A stretch of DNA of 64,000 bases from Pseudomonas shahriarae. Its GTDB lineage: Bacteria > Pseudomonadota > Gammaproteobacteria > Pseudomonadales > Pseudomonadaceae. Below the pieces are notes generated by a model, which was not told the origin of the DNA, did no database searches, and worked only from the letters and a program-made list of their open reading frames with translations. Below, one piece after another: positions 8,091-16,815 of this stretch (positions are counted from its first letter, which is position 1; each line of letters begins with the position of its first letter). A program made the translations under genes and the position numbers. Where the stretch lies: assembly GCF_014268455.2 (NCBI RefSeq), contig NZ_CP077085.1, forward strand, positions 4,009,001-4,073,000, in the 5' to 3' direction.

Positions 8091-9365
8091 ATGAATAGTT
8101 TTGCGCAACCGCTCCAGAGCAACGCCCCGCTGATCAACCGCGACCGCCTGTGGCAATCCTTGATGGACCTGGCCCAACTCGGCGCCACGGCCAAAGGCGG
8201 CGTGTGCCGCCTGGCCCTGACCGACCTCGACCGCCAGGCCCGCGACCTGTTTGTGCAGTGGTGCACAGCGGCCGGGTGCAGCGTCAGCGTGGATGCGATC
8301 GGCAATATCTTTGCCCGCCGCGCCGGGCGTAACCCCAACCTGCCACCGGTGATGACCGGCAGCCATATCGACACCCAGCCCACCGGCGGCAAGTTCGATG
8401 GGTGCTATGGGGTGATGGCCGGCCTGGAAGTGATCCGCACCTTGAATGACTTGGGCGTGGAAACCGAAGCGCCGATTGAAGTGGTGGTGTGGACCAACGA
8501 GGAAGGCTCACGCTTCCCGCCGTGCATGATGGGTTCGGGAGTGTTTGCCGGCAAATTCGACCTGCAGGAAACCCTCGACAAGCAGGATGAGCAAGGTCTG
8601 TCGGTGGGCGCCGAGCTGCAGCGCATCGGCTACGCCGGCCCGCGTGCGGTGCTCGGGCACCCGGTGGGCGCCTACTTCGAGGCGCATATCGAACAGGGCC
8701 CGGTCCTCGAAGATCAGGCCATCACCCTCGGCGTGGTCATGGGCTGCCTGGGCCAGAAGTGGTTCGACCTGACCTTCACCGGCGTCGAGGCCCACGCCGG
8801 CCCCACGCCCATGCGCCTGCGCAAGGACGCCCTGGTGGGTGCCGCGCAGGTGGTCAGTGCGGTCAACCGCATTGCCCATCAACAGCAACCCCACGCCTGC
8901 GGCACGGTCGGCTGCCTGACCCTGCATCCGGGCTCGCGCAACGTGATTCCCGGCCAAGTGCAGATGACCATCGACCTGCGCCACCTGCATGCCGACAAGC
9001 TGCAGGCCATGGTCGATGAAGTGCGTGAAGTGATCGAAGCCACAGCCAAGCAGCATGGCTTGAGCTATGAGTTGACGCCCACCGCCGACTTCCCGCCGCT
9101 GGACTTTCATCCGACCTGCGTCAACGCCGTGCGCGATGCTGCCCAGGTGCTGGGCCTGAGCCACATGGACATTGTCAGCGGCGCCGGGCACGACGCAATT
9201 TTTGTCGCTGAGCTGGGCCCGGCCGGGATGATTTTTGTGCCGTGCGAAGGCGGTATCAGCCACAACGAAATCGAAAACGCCGCGCCGGATGATTTGGCCG
9301 CCGGCTGCGCGGTGCTGCTGCGGGCCATGGTCAATGCCGCGCAACAGGGAGGTGAAGCAGCATGA
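8091..9365 (+). CDS. M20-family Zn-dependent amidohydrolase (N-carbamoyl-L-amino acid hydrolase / allantoate amidohydrolase type)
   Basis: 424 residues starting after GGAGACTGCTG. Peptidase M20 subfamily of ureidohydrolases: metal-binding motif TGSHIDTQPTGGKFDG with His92 and Asp103, the Glu pair in TNEEGSRFPP near 136-141, HIEQGPVLE with His199, and the C-terminal GISHNE histidine. Enzymes of this group hydrolyse N-carbamoyl-L-amino acids, beta-ureidopropionate or allantoate with release of CO2 and ammonia. The partner importer and amidase suggest the cell takes up a ureido compound and strips its amide nitrogen. Exact substrate cannot be read from sequence. It overlaps the amidase start by 4 bp. 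Confidence 0.85.
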   Translation: MNSFAQPLQSNAPLINRDRLWQSLMDLAQLGATAKGGVCRLALTDLDRQARDLFVQWCTAAGCSVSVDAIGNIFARRAGRNPNLPPVMTGSHIDTQPTGGKFDGCYGVMAGLEVIRTLNDLGVETEAPIEVVVWTNEEGSRFPPCMMGSGVFAGKFDLQETLDKQDEQGLSVGAELQRIGYAGPRAVLGHPVGAYFEAHIEQGPVLEDQAITLGVVMGCLGQKWFDLTFTGVEAHAGPTPMRLRKDALVGAAQVVSAVNRIAHQQQPHACGTVGCLTLHPGSRNVIPGQVQMTIDLRHLHADKLQAMVDEVREVIEATAKQHGLSYELTPTADFPPLDFHPTCVNAVRDAAQVLGLSHMDIVSGAGHDAIFVAELGPAGMIFVPCEGGISHNEIENAAPDDLAAGCAVLLRAMVNAAQQGGEAA

Positions 9366-10765
9366 CGCAGATCGCCAACCTGACGGCTGTAGAACTGCTG
9401 GCACGCTACCGGGATAAGAGCCTGTCGCCGGTGGAAGTGACCGAAGACACTCTGCTGCGCATCGAGCGCTACAACCCGGTGGTCAACGCGTACTGCCATG
9501 TCGACCCCGAGGGCGCCTTGAACGCCGCACGGGCTTCGGAGCAGCGCTGGTTCCAGGGCGCGCCCTGCGGGGCGTTGGACGGGGTGCCGGCGTCGATCAA
9601 GGACTTGACCCTGACGGCAGGCATGCCCACGCGCAAGGGCTCACGCACCTCCTCCGCTACCGGGCCGTGGGACGTTGACGCGCCGTTTTCGGCGTTTATG
9701 CGCAAGGCCGGCGCGGTGTTGCTGGGCAAGACCACCACCCCGGAATTCGGCTGGAAAGGCGTCACCGACAACCCGCTGTACGGCATCACCCGCAACCCCT
9801 GGGACACGCGCACCACAGCCGGTGGTTCGTCCGGCGGCGCGGGTGCAGCGGCGGCGCTGAACCTTGGCGTGTTGCACCAGGGCAGCGATGCTGGCGGCTC
9901 GATCCGCATTCCCTGCGCCTTTACCGGCACCTTCGGGATCAAGCCGACCTTTGGCTACGTGCCGCAATGGCCGGCCAGCTCGATGACGATCCTCTCGCAC
10001 CTGGGGCCGATGACCCGCACCGTGGAAGATGCAGTGCTGATGCTGCAAACCGTGGCCCAACCGGATGCCCGGGACGGCCTGATCGGCGCGCCGCGCAACA
10101 CGCCATGGCTCACGCCGGGCACGGACCTCAAGGGCCTGCGTATCGCCTACAGCCCGGACTTTGGTTACGTGGACGTCGATCCGCAGGTGGCCAAGGTGGT
10201 CGCCCAAGCGGTCGCGGGCCTGGTGCAACTGGGGGCGCATGTCGAACAGATCGACCCGGGCTTCAGCGATCCGCTGGAGGTGTTCAGTACCCTGTGGTGT
10301 GCCGGCGCGGCGCGCCTGACCGGGCAGTTGACCGACGCCCAGTGCGAGCTGCTCGACCCCGGCCTGCTGCGCATTGCGCAACAGGGCGAACGCCTCGGCC
10401 TGGCCGACTTCAGCGCCGCTCTGGAGGCCCGGGCGGCATTGGTGGCGCGCATGGCGGCGTTCCATGAGCACTACGACCTACTGGTCTCGCCGATGCTGCC
10501 AATCACCGCCTTTGACGCCGGGCATAACGTGCCACCGGGCTCCGGGCTGGGCGAGTGGATGGAGTGGACGCCTTTCAGCTATCCGTTCAACCTCACCCAG
10601 CAACCGGCGGCCTCGGTGCCGTGCGGGCTGGCGGCCAATGGTTTGCCGGTGGGCTTGCATGTGGTGGGTGCGCGGTTTGCCGATGAGCAGGTATTGCGGG
10701 TGTGCCAGGCGTATGCCAGGGCGTTCCCGACCCAGCATTTGCAAGCACCGCATACGCCCACCTGA
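9362..10765 (+). CDS. Amidase (amidase-signature family)
   Basis: 467 residues with the full Ser-cisSer-Lys machinery of the amidase-signature family: Lys80 in PASIKDL, Ser156/157 in GGSSGG and nucleophile Ser180 in DAGGSIRIP. Close relatives include non-specific amidases and GatA-like proteins; there are no gatB or gatC neighbours, so a role in tRNA-Gln formation is unlikely. It is last in the ABC-importer operon and translationally coupled to the M20 hydrolase, suggesting two consecutive amide-bond cleavages of the imported compound. Confidence 0.87.
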   Translation: MTQIANLTAVELLARYRDKSLSPVEVTEDTLLRIERYNPVVNAYCHVDPEGALNAARASEQRWFQGAPCGALDGVPASIKDLTLTAGMPTRKGSRTSSATGPWDVDAPFSAFMRKAGAVLLGKTTTPEFGWKGVTDNPLYGITRNPWDTRTTAGGSSGGAGAAAALNLGVLHQGSDAGGSIRIPCAFTGTFGIKPTFGYVPQWPASSMTILSHLGPMTRTVEDAVLMLQTVAQPDARDGLIGAPRNTPWLTPGTDLKGLRIAYSPDFGYVDVDPQVAKVVAQAVAGLVQLGAHVEQIDPGFSDPLEVFSTLWCAGAARLTGQLTDAQCELLDPGLLRIAQQGERLGLADFSAALEARAALVARMAAFHEHYDLLVSPMLPITAFDAGHNVPPGSGLGEWMEWTPFSYPFNLTQQPAASVPCGLAANGLPVGLHVVGARFADEQVLRVCQAYARAFPTQHLQAPHTPT

Positions 10766-10781
10766 AACGCGATCACCTGCA

Positions 10782-10801
10782 GGAGCCGGCTGACCGGCTC
10801 C
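10782..10801. terminator. Hairpin between convergent genes
   Basis: GGAGCCGG-CTGA-CCGGCTCC lies between the amidase and the convergent protease gene. There is no U-run, so it may be a weak bidirectional terminator. Confidence 0.35.
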
Positions 10802-10821
10802 GACTACAGGTTGCTGCGGGA

Positions 10822-12330
10822 TTAGGCTTTGATATCGGAGCCCTTCAAAGGCTGCTCACTATCAATCTTGAGCAGGAAGTCGACGCGACGATCACCGTTC
10901 AGGTCAATCTGCAGCGTGGACTGATGGGCTTGAGCGTCGTATTCCAAAATGGCCTGGCGACCTTCACCGGTAAACCGGCTGACGAACCTCATGGGTTTTT
11001 CCGCAATGTCACGCCTCGGCGCTGATTCAACTCCATGCAGCGCTTCATCAACCACTGAAACGTCACGCTCATCCACATAAGTAGCCTCTGGCCCCGTCGC
11101 CCGCAGGTTGGACACGTCGATCTTGTCCTTGCCCGACACGAAGTCGGTGATTCGATCAGGACTCTGCGGTGTCGATTGCTGCGCATTCAAGAACAGGTAG
11201 GAGTTCCTGCCACCGCCGCCAGTCAATATGTTCTGGGTAAGGTTGCTGATAAAAATATCGTTTCCCGCCCCACCCTTGGCGTTTTCGATGGTCGTGCCCT
11301 TGGCAATGAATACATTTTTTTTCATCCCGCCGACATCCGACGGTGCGCCTTCGTTGAGATTGATCACCTGATTATCGCTAAACCCAGAAAAATCCAGCGT
11401 GTCTACACCACCACCGTCCCAGACTGTAAACACTGGAGCGTCTCTGGATGAACTCAAACGATAAGCCTCACGGTCGGCATTGGAGTTGAAGCCATAGGTG
11501 GTATCGCCCGTCCGGGTTTCGTGGTTCGCCCCGTAGAGTTTCTGGATGGCGGCCATGTCATCCACCATCGGTGTAGAGGGCTGGTAGTTGATGCCGTTTT
11601 TTACGAAGGACTGGCCAGTATGCTGCTCACTCCAGTAGCTCATGATGCTATGCCCGCTGGTGTCCTCCGCGTAGGTAGCCGTCGCGTAACTCGAACCTGT
11701 AGGAAGGCTTCTGAACGGGTGCGACAACCCCAGGGCATGCCCCAGTTCGTGGGCGGTGGTTCTGTGCCCGTCGTTGGAATGGCTGGGGGCTGTATGGACC
11801 TCATCCGATCCGGCCAGCCATATTTCAGAGGCTGCACCGAACCTTGGAATACGCGGGTTTGCCGCCAGATATCGCTGTGTCGCTTCAGAAGGCAGCGTCG
11901 TCGCGAAAGCGTTTTTGCCGTCAGCGCTTTCATTGAAGTTTCCAAAGTTGATATTGCCCTCACTCACCGCTCCCTGACCCTGTTCGGTGAAGCGCACATT
12001 CGCCACATCCGACCATTGGTCCATGGCCTGCCGCGCTGAATCCTTCTGGGCCTGATTGAATTCACTGAACCCACTCAGGCCCAATGCCCGAAAAAACGGC
12101 CCGGCCGTCGTTCGAAACTGGTAGGTGACATCAGTTTTTCCATCACCATTGGTATCGTGCCAACGGGAGTTGTCACGGGTTATCTCATCGGCGGCCTGCT
12201 CGACGGTATATGAAGGTTTGCCGTTGATTGTGCGTTCGCCACCGCGTTGATCGTGGTGAAGGACACGATCCAAGTGAGTCACGGTATTGCTGGCAAAGGG
12301 AGAAAGGTTAAACGTTGTTGAAGTCGACAT
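10822..12330 (-). CDS. Serralysin-type RTX zinc metalloprotease (family M10B)
   Basis: 502 residues from the ATG preceded by AAAAGGAGAC; the frame stays open far upstream but without a ribosome site. The catalytic zinc motif HELGHALGLSH is at 194-204 and the Met-turn SIMSYW at 228-233. The C-terminal half is a calcium-binding RTX roll (GGAGNDIF, LTGGGGRNSY) ending in a peptidase M10 C-terminal domain with the uncleaved type I secretion signal region. The number of intact GGxGxD repeats is low. Such proteases leave the cell through an AprDEF-type exporter; neither exporter nor AprI-type inhibitor genes are nearby, so it must use one elsewhere. A truncated relative is at 25914-26837. Confidence 0.9.
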   Translation of the reverse strand: MSTSTTFNLSPFASNTVTHLDRVLHHDQRGGERTINGKPSYTVEQAADEITRDNSRWHDTNGDGKTDVTYQFRTTAGPFFRALGLSGFSEFNQAQKDSARQAMDQWSDVANVRFTEQGQGAVSEGNINFGNFNESADGKNAFATTLPSEATQRYLAANPRIPRFGAASEIWLAGSDEVHTAPSHSNDGHRTTAHELGHALGLSHPFRSLPTGSSYATATYAEDTSGHSIMSYWSEQHTGQSFVKNGINYQPSTPMVDDMAAIQKLYGANHETRTGDTTYGFNSNADREAYRLSSSRDAPVFTVWDGGGVDTLDFSGFSDNQVINLNEGAPSDVGGMKKNVFIAKGTTIENAKGGAGNDIFISNLTQNILTGGGGRNSYLFLNAQQSTPQSPDRITDFVSGKDKIDVSNLRATGPEATYVDERDVSVVDEALHGVESAPRRDIAEKPMRFVSRFTGEGRQAILEYDAQAHQSTLQIDLNGDRRVDFLLKIDSEQPLKGSDIKA

Positions 12331-12562
12331 GTTGCGTCTCCTTTTCACTGGTGCAGTGAAGTGGTGAGAAATGCCGGGGGACGAGCCCGCCTGGGCACAT
12401 CCCAAACTAGCCCTGCACACAGCGAGCAGACATAGGCCTTTCCTTAAGGAAAGCGTGAGCCCACGCGCACGCGCTGAGCCCTGGAGCAACGCACTCATCG
12501 AAGAGGCGCGTGGTATCGTTGACACTTTTCGCGAGCACGCTCGCTCCTGCCTCGGAGCCGAC

Positions 12563-13426
12563 ATGGACATCGAACTGGCACGCACTTTCCTGGAAATCAC
12601 CCGCTGCGGCAGCCTGGCCGCAGCCGCCGAGAAACTGCACGTTACCCAGACCGCCATCACCGCCCGGGTGCAAAAGCTCGAAAGCCAGCTCGACAGCACC
12701 CTGTTTGTGCGCAACCGCGCCGGGGCGCGGTTGACGGCCGATGGCGAGGCATTCGTGGTGTATGCCAATCAACTGGTGCAAACCTGGGAAGCCGCACGCC
12801 GCGACCTGCCGTTACCCGAGGGCTATCGCAATGTGTTGCATATCGGCGGCGAAGTCAGCCTGTGCAACCCGCTGATCCTCGGTTGGGCCAAGGCCCTGCG
12901 CGAACACATCCCCAGCCATGCGCTGCGCACCGAAGTGCGTGACGGGGAGTACCTGTTGCGCCAGCTGGAACTGGGGGTGCTGGATGCGGCGCTGGTGTTC
13001 CAGCCGCAGTACTGGCCGGGGTTGCAGGTGGAGCAGGTACTGGAGGAAAAACTGATCCTGGTGCGTCTGGCCGCCCGCCCCGATCCCTATGTGTATATCG
13101 ACTGGGGCGCGGGCTTTCGCCAGCAACACGACGCCGCCCTGCCGGACAAGGCCCGCGCGGCTGTGAGTTTCAACCTGGGGCCGTTGGCCTTGCAGTACAT
13201 CCTGGAGAACGGTGGCAGCGGCTATTTCCGCACGCGGGTGGTGCAGAGCTATCTCGAAAGCGGCGTGATGGAGCGCGTGCCCAAGGCCCCGGAGTTCAGT
13301 TTCCCGACCTACCTGGTGTACTCGCGTGAGCGTGATTCGGCGATCCTGCAGCAGGCCCTGGTGCTGCTGCGCGGGGTGGTCAAGGCCGAGAGCGATTGGT
13401 CACAGCGTTGGGATCCGGTGCTTTGA
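12563..13426 (+). CDS. LysR-family transcriptional regulator
   Basis: 287 residues starting MDIELARTFLEI, the typical LysR opening; upstream in-frame sequence is the 5' region of the divergent protease gene. The helix-turn-helix is at about 15-40 (GSLAAAAEKLHVTQTAITARVQ) and the substrate domain follows. It is divergently arranged with the serralysin gene (232 bp apart), so control of that protease is possible but not shown. Closest type by feel is the small group of LysR proteins with short, aromatic-rich effector domains. Confidence 0.87.
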   Translation: MDIELARTFLEITRCGSLAAAAEKLHVTQTAITARVQKLESQLDSTLFVRNRAGARLTADGEAFVVYANQLVQTWEAARRDLPLPEGYRNVLHIGGEVSLCNPLILGWAKALREHIPSHALRTEVRDGEYLLRQLELGVLDAALVFQPQYWPGLQVEQVLEEKLILVRLAARPDPYVYIDWGAGFRQQHDAALPDKARAAVSFNLGPLALQYILENGGSGYFRTRVVQSYLESGVMERVPKAPEFSFPTYLVYSRERDSAILQQALVLLRGVVKAESDWSQRWDPVL

Positions 13427-13476
13427 CCCGATGCCCATGGTAGCCTCCTGATGTTTTCTCCTGGTCCCACCTGCCG

Positions 13477-14481
13477 ATGAACAAGAAAAAATCCGTCACC
13501 ATCAGCGACATCGCCAAACGCGTCAATATGACCACCATCACGGTGTCGCGGGCGTTGAGCAAACCTGACCTGGTCAAGCCCGCCACCCTGGCGCGGATCC
13601 TTGAGGTGGCGCGCGAGCTGGACTATGTGCCCAACGCCTTTGCTCGCGGGCTCAAGCGCAGCGAAAGCCTGATCATCGGGGTGATCACTGCGTCGGTGGA
13701 CAACCCGTTCTACAGCGAAATGATCAAGGCGATTTCCCGCGAGGCGAAAAAGCACGGCTACACCATCATGCTGGTGGACACCGACGAGCTGGAAGAATTG
13801 GAAAGCAAGGCCGTGGATACCCTGCTGGGTTATCGCGTGGCGGGGATTATCCTGTCGCCGGTCTCCGACGAGCCCGACTACCAGCCCGATTACCTGGAGC
13901 GCCTGGGCAACGGCAAGACCCCGGTGGTGCTGCTCGACCGCACGATCCACGACAGCCCGTTCAGCCGCGTGGTGCTGGACAACTACCACAGCGGGATCGA
14001 GGCCGCGCAGTACCTGTTGCGCCAGAACCCGGCGCTCAAGCGCCTGCTGGTACTGACCGGGCCGCAGCATTCACGCATCACCGTGGAGCGCCTCAAGGGC
14101 CTGCGCGAAGTGCTCGCCGAGCACCCCCAGGTGCAGGTCGAGGTGTGCGCCGGCGACTACACCTTGATGCCCTCCTACCTGCACACCCTCGACTACCTGG
14201 CCGCGCACCCCGCGCCGGAGGCGATCATGGGTTTCAACCAGTTGATCACCCTCGGCGCCCTGCGCGCCTTGCGCATGCACAATATCCCCCACGACAGCCT
14301 GACCATCTGCGGCATCGACCGCCTGCCGTTTGCCGATATCTTCGGCGTGCCGATTGCCTGCGTGGCCCACGATGCGTCGCTGGCCGGCAGCAGTGCGGTG
14401 CGCCTGTTGCTCGACCGCCTGCAAGACCCGCACAAACCCCGGGACAAGGTGGTGATCGCCGGCAAGCTGGAGAACGGCTAG
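13477..14481 (+). CDS. LacI-family transcriptional regulator
   Basis: 334 residues. The N-terminus has the LacI headpiece (VTISDIAKRVNMTTITVSRALS at about 7-28, with the hinge helix region NAFARGLKR near 52-60), followed by a periplasmic-binding-type core that binds a sugar or polyol. It is convergent with the polyol operon: its TAG stop and the SDR gene's TAG stop interlock in a single CTAG (14478-14481). A LacI-type operator heads that operon at 21451-21464, making this the probable regulator. Confidence 0.9.
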   Translation: MNKKKSVTISDIAKRVNMTTITVSRALSKPDLVKPATLARILEVARELDYVPNAFARGLKRSESLIIGVITASVDNPFYSEMIKAISREAKKHGYTIMLVDTDELEELESKAVDTLLGYRVAGIILSPVSDEPDYQPDYLERLGNGKTPVVLLDRTIHDSPFSRVVLDNYHSGIEAAQYLLRQNPALKRLLVLTGPQHSRITVERLKGLREVLAEHPQVQVEVCAGDYTLMPSYLHTLDYLAAHPAPEAIMGFNQLITLGALRALRMHNIPHDSLTICGIDRLPFADIFGVPIACVAHDASLAGSSAVRLLLDRLQDPHKPRDKVVIAGKLENG

Positions 14482-15203
14482 CGGCTGGTGTAGCCGCCAT
14501 CAATCGGCAGGCTGACCCCACTGATCATGCTCGCGGCCTCACTCAACAGGAACAGCACCGGCAACGCCACTTCCCGGGGCTGCGCAAAACGCCCCAGGGG
14601 AATCGCCGCCAGGGCCGGGTCGCGTTTGGCCGGGTCGGACCAGGCCTGTTGCGCCATCGGCGTGAGGGTCACGGTGGGGTTGACGCTGTTGACGCGGATC
14701 CCGAAACGTCCCCATTCGGCACATTGCACACGGGTGATCGCATCCAGGGCAGCCTTGGACGCGCAATAACCGAGGTGATCCTCCAGCGCCACCAACGAGG
14801 CCTGGCTGGAAACGTTGACGATACTGCCGGCGATACCTGCCGCGATCATCGCCGCCGCTACCCGGCTGGCGACTTGCGCGGCGGCGCGGGCGTTGACATT
14901 CATCACGTGGTCGAAGGCGGCGCTGCTGATCGCCACTGCCGGTTCCAGGCGCGAGATCCCGGCGCAATTGACCAGGCCGTGCATGGGCGGCAAGTCCTTG
15001 AGGGCCAGGTCCAGGGCGGCGCTGTTGGCGATGTCCAGGCACAGGGTTGCACAACCCAATTGGGACAGGGCGTGGGCATCGCGGCCGATGGCAAAGACCT
15101 GGGCGCCGCTGGCGATCAGTTGCAGGGCGATTTCCCGGCCAATACCGCTGGTGGCGCCGGTAACAAGGATGCGCTGGTGGCTGAAGTCGAAGGTGGTGGT
15201 CAT
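14478..15203 (-). CDS. SDR-family oxidoreductase, probably a polyol/sugar dehydrogenase
   Basis: 241 residues starting MTTTFDFSHQ; a start seven codons upstream is possible. NAD(P) motif TGATSGIG near 14-21, catalytic Ser in NVSSQAS and YxxxK in YCASK, ending in PIDGGYTSR. Classical 250-residue short-chain dehydrogenase. Last gene of the operon with a zinc dehydrogenase, FGGY kinase and ribose-type importer; in such operons one dehydrogenase oxidises the alcohol and the other acts on a stereoisomer or later intermediate. Tetritol (threitol/erythritol) or pentitol substrates are plausible but inferred. Confidence 0.85.
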   Translation of the reverse strand: MTTTFDFSHQRILVTGATSGIGREIALQLIASGAQVFAIGRDAHALSQLGCATLCLDIANSAALDLALKDLPPMHGLVNCAGISRLEPAVAISSAAFDHVMNVNARAAAQVASRVAAAMIAAGIAGSIVNVSSQASLVALEDHLGYCASKAALDAITRVQCAEWGRFGIRVNSVNPTVTLTPMAQQAWSDPAKRDPALAAIPLGRFAQPREVALPVLFLLSEAASMISGVSLPIDGGYTSR

Positions 15204-15235
15204 GGATGATGGTCTCGAATGCAATGGAGAACCCC

Positions 15236-15262
15236 TGTGGGAGCTGGCTTGCCTGCTCCCAA
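15236..15262. repeat. Solitary REP-like hairpin
   Basis: TGGGAGC and GCTCCCA around GGCTTGCC, in the 77-bp gap between the SDR and kinase genes. It may weaken readthrough to the last gene of the operon or stabilise the upstream mRNA. Confidence 0.5.
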
Positions 15263-15280
15263 ATCTTGGTCTGTGTTCAC

Positions 15281-16813
15281 TTAACTCATTTGCAGGCTAT
15301 GCATGATCGGTTTGAGTGCCGGATACAGCTTCAGGTAGTCGGCAAAAGCGCGGTCGTACGCCTGCACATTTTCAGCCCCAGGCTCGGCCCGCAGCTGCAA
15401 CTGCACCCAGCCTTTGTCCATTTGCGCCTTATCCACCAGCCCCACCGTGTGCGCCGCCAACAACGCTGCGCCCAGCGCCGCCTCCACTTCCTGGACGATG
15501 GTGTACACCGGGTAGCGGGTGACATCCGCGATAATCTGCATCCACAAATCCGAATGGCTCGCGCCGCCCACCACGATTAACCGTGGGTCCAGGGAATGGG
15601 CACCGCGCATGCCCGCCTCGATATTGTGCCGCAGGGCAAAACTCACACCTTCGAGCACCGCGCGGTACAGGTGGATACGGCTGTGATACAGGTTCAGGCC
15701 GACAAAGCTGCCGCTGGCCTGGTCATCCCACACCGGGCTGCGCTCGCCCATCAGGTAGGGCAAAAACAACAGCCCTTCACTGCCCGCCGGGATCGCGCGC
15801 GCGCGCTGTTCCAGCAGCCACAGGCTGTCTTGGCCGGTGGCCTGGGCCTGTTGCTCCTCGGCCTGGCAGAACTGCTCGCGAAACCAGCTTACCGAGGCAC
15901 CGGCAGTAATCGCGCCGCCAAAGATGTACAGGTCCTGCTGGCCGTTATAGACATGGGGCATGCTCACCAGACCATGGCGGGCATCCACCTGCTGGTTGAG
16001 GTAGCCCCAGCACATGCTGGTGCCGATCATCGCCACGTGGTTGCCCGGCCGGGTGACGCCGGCCGCCAGGGTCGCCATCGCCGCATCGACGCCACCGGCC
16101 AGCACCGGCATGCCCGGCGCCAGGCCCAGGCGCCGGGCCCATTCCGGCAGCAAACCGCCCACCACTTCGCCCGAATACAGCAAGCGGTCGGGCATCATTG
16201 CCAACGGGATATCCAGCGCCGCCAGCATCTCGACGGACCAGCCGCGCGCGGCCACATCATAGACCCCGCCGATATTGCCGGCGCTGCTGTGATCCACCGC
16301 CACCTCACCGGTCAGGCAGTAATTGATATAGCTGTTGGGCGGCAGCAGGTAGCGGGTGTTGGCCCAGACGTCGGGCTGGTGCTGCTTGAGCCAGAGCATC
16401 TTGGTGAAGCCGTAGTAGCTGTCCAGGGAGTTGCCGGTGACCGCGAACAGGCGCTCCAGGTCAACCTGCTCGCGGACCCAGGCCACCTGCTCGCCGGCGC
16501 GGCGGTCCATCCAGATCAGGCATGGGTGCAGCGGCTTGATCTGCGCATCCACGGCTATCCCCGAGCCGCCGTACAGGCTGCTGATGCACAGCGCCTTGAC
16601 CTGCTCTTTGACGACCCCGGCCTTGCCCATGCACCCGGCCACACAGGCCTCCACCGCGTCCAGCCAGACCTGCGGCCACTGCTCGGCCCAGCGCACTTTT
16701 GGCGTGTCCACGCGATAGCCCTGGCTGTGCTGGGCAATGATCCGACCCTCACCATCCACCAACAGCGCCTTGGTGCTTTGGGTGCCAATGTCCACGCCAA
16801 TCACGTATTTCAT
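15281..16813 (-). CDS. FGGY-family carbohydrate kinase
   Basis: 510 residues. N-terminal phosphate-binding motif VGVDIGTQSTKALLVD near 4-20 matches the FGGY actin-like kinase fold, with the second ATP-site motif (LIVVGGASHSDLWMQII) near 430. These enzymes phosphorylate ketoses or polyols (xylulose, ribulose, erythrulose, erythritol). It begins 3 bp after the dehydrogenase stop, so dehydrogenase product and kinase substrate are probably the same molecule. The sequence alone does not separate xylulokinase from tetrulose kinases. Confidence 0.85.
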   Translation of the reverse strand: MKYVIGVDIGTQSTKALLVDGEGRIIAQHSQGYRVDTPKVRWAEQWPQVWLDAVEACVAGCMGKAGVVKEQVKALCISSLYGGSGIAVDAQIKPLHPCLIWMDRRAGEQVAWVREQVDLERLFAVTGNSLDSYYGFTKMLWLKQHQPDVWANTRYLLPPNSYINYCLTGEVAVDHSSAGNIGGVYDVAARGWSVEMLAALDIPLAMMPDRLLYSGEVVGGLLPEWARRLGLAPGMPVLAGGVDAAMATLAAGVTRPGNHVAMIGTSMCWGYLNQQVDARHGLVSMPHVYNGQQDLYIFGGAITAGASVSWFREQFCQAEEQQAQATGQDSLWLLEQRARAIPAGSEGLLFLPYLMGERSPVWDDQASGSFVGLNLYHSRIHLYRAVLEGVSFALRHNIEAGMRGAHSLDPRLIVVGGASHSDLWMQIIADVTRYPVYTIVQEVEAALGAALLAAHTVGLVDKAQMDKGWVQLQLRAEPGAENVQAYDRAFADYLKLYPALKPIMHSLQMS

Positions 16814-16815
16814 AC

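Noticed and set aside
9362..10765. The amidase as GatA of the Glu-tRNA amidotransferase
   Set aside because: No gatB or gatC nearby and the gene is coupled to an amidohydrolase in a transport operon.
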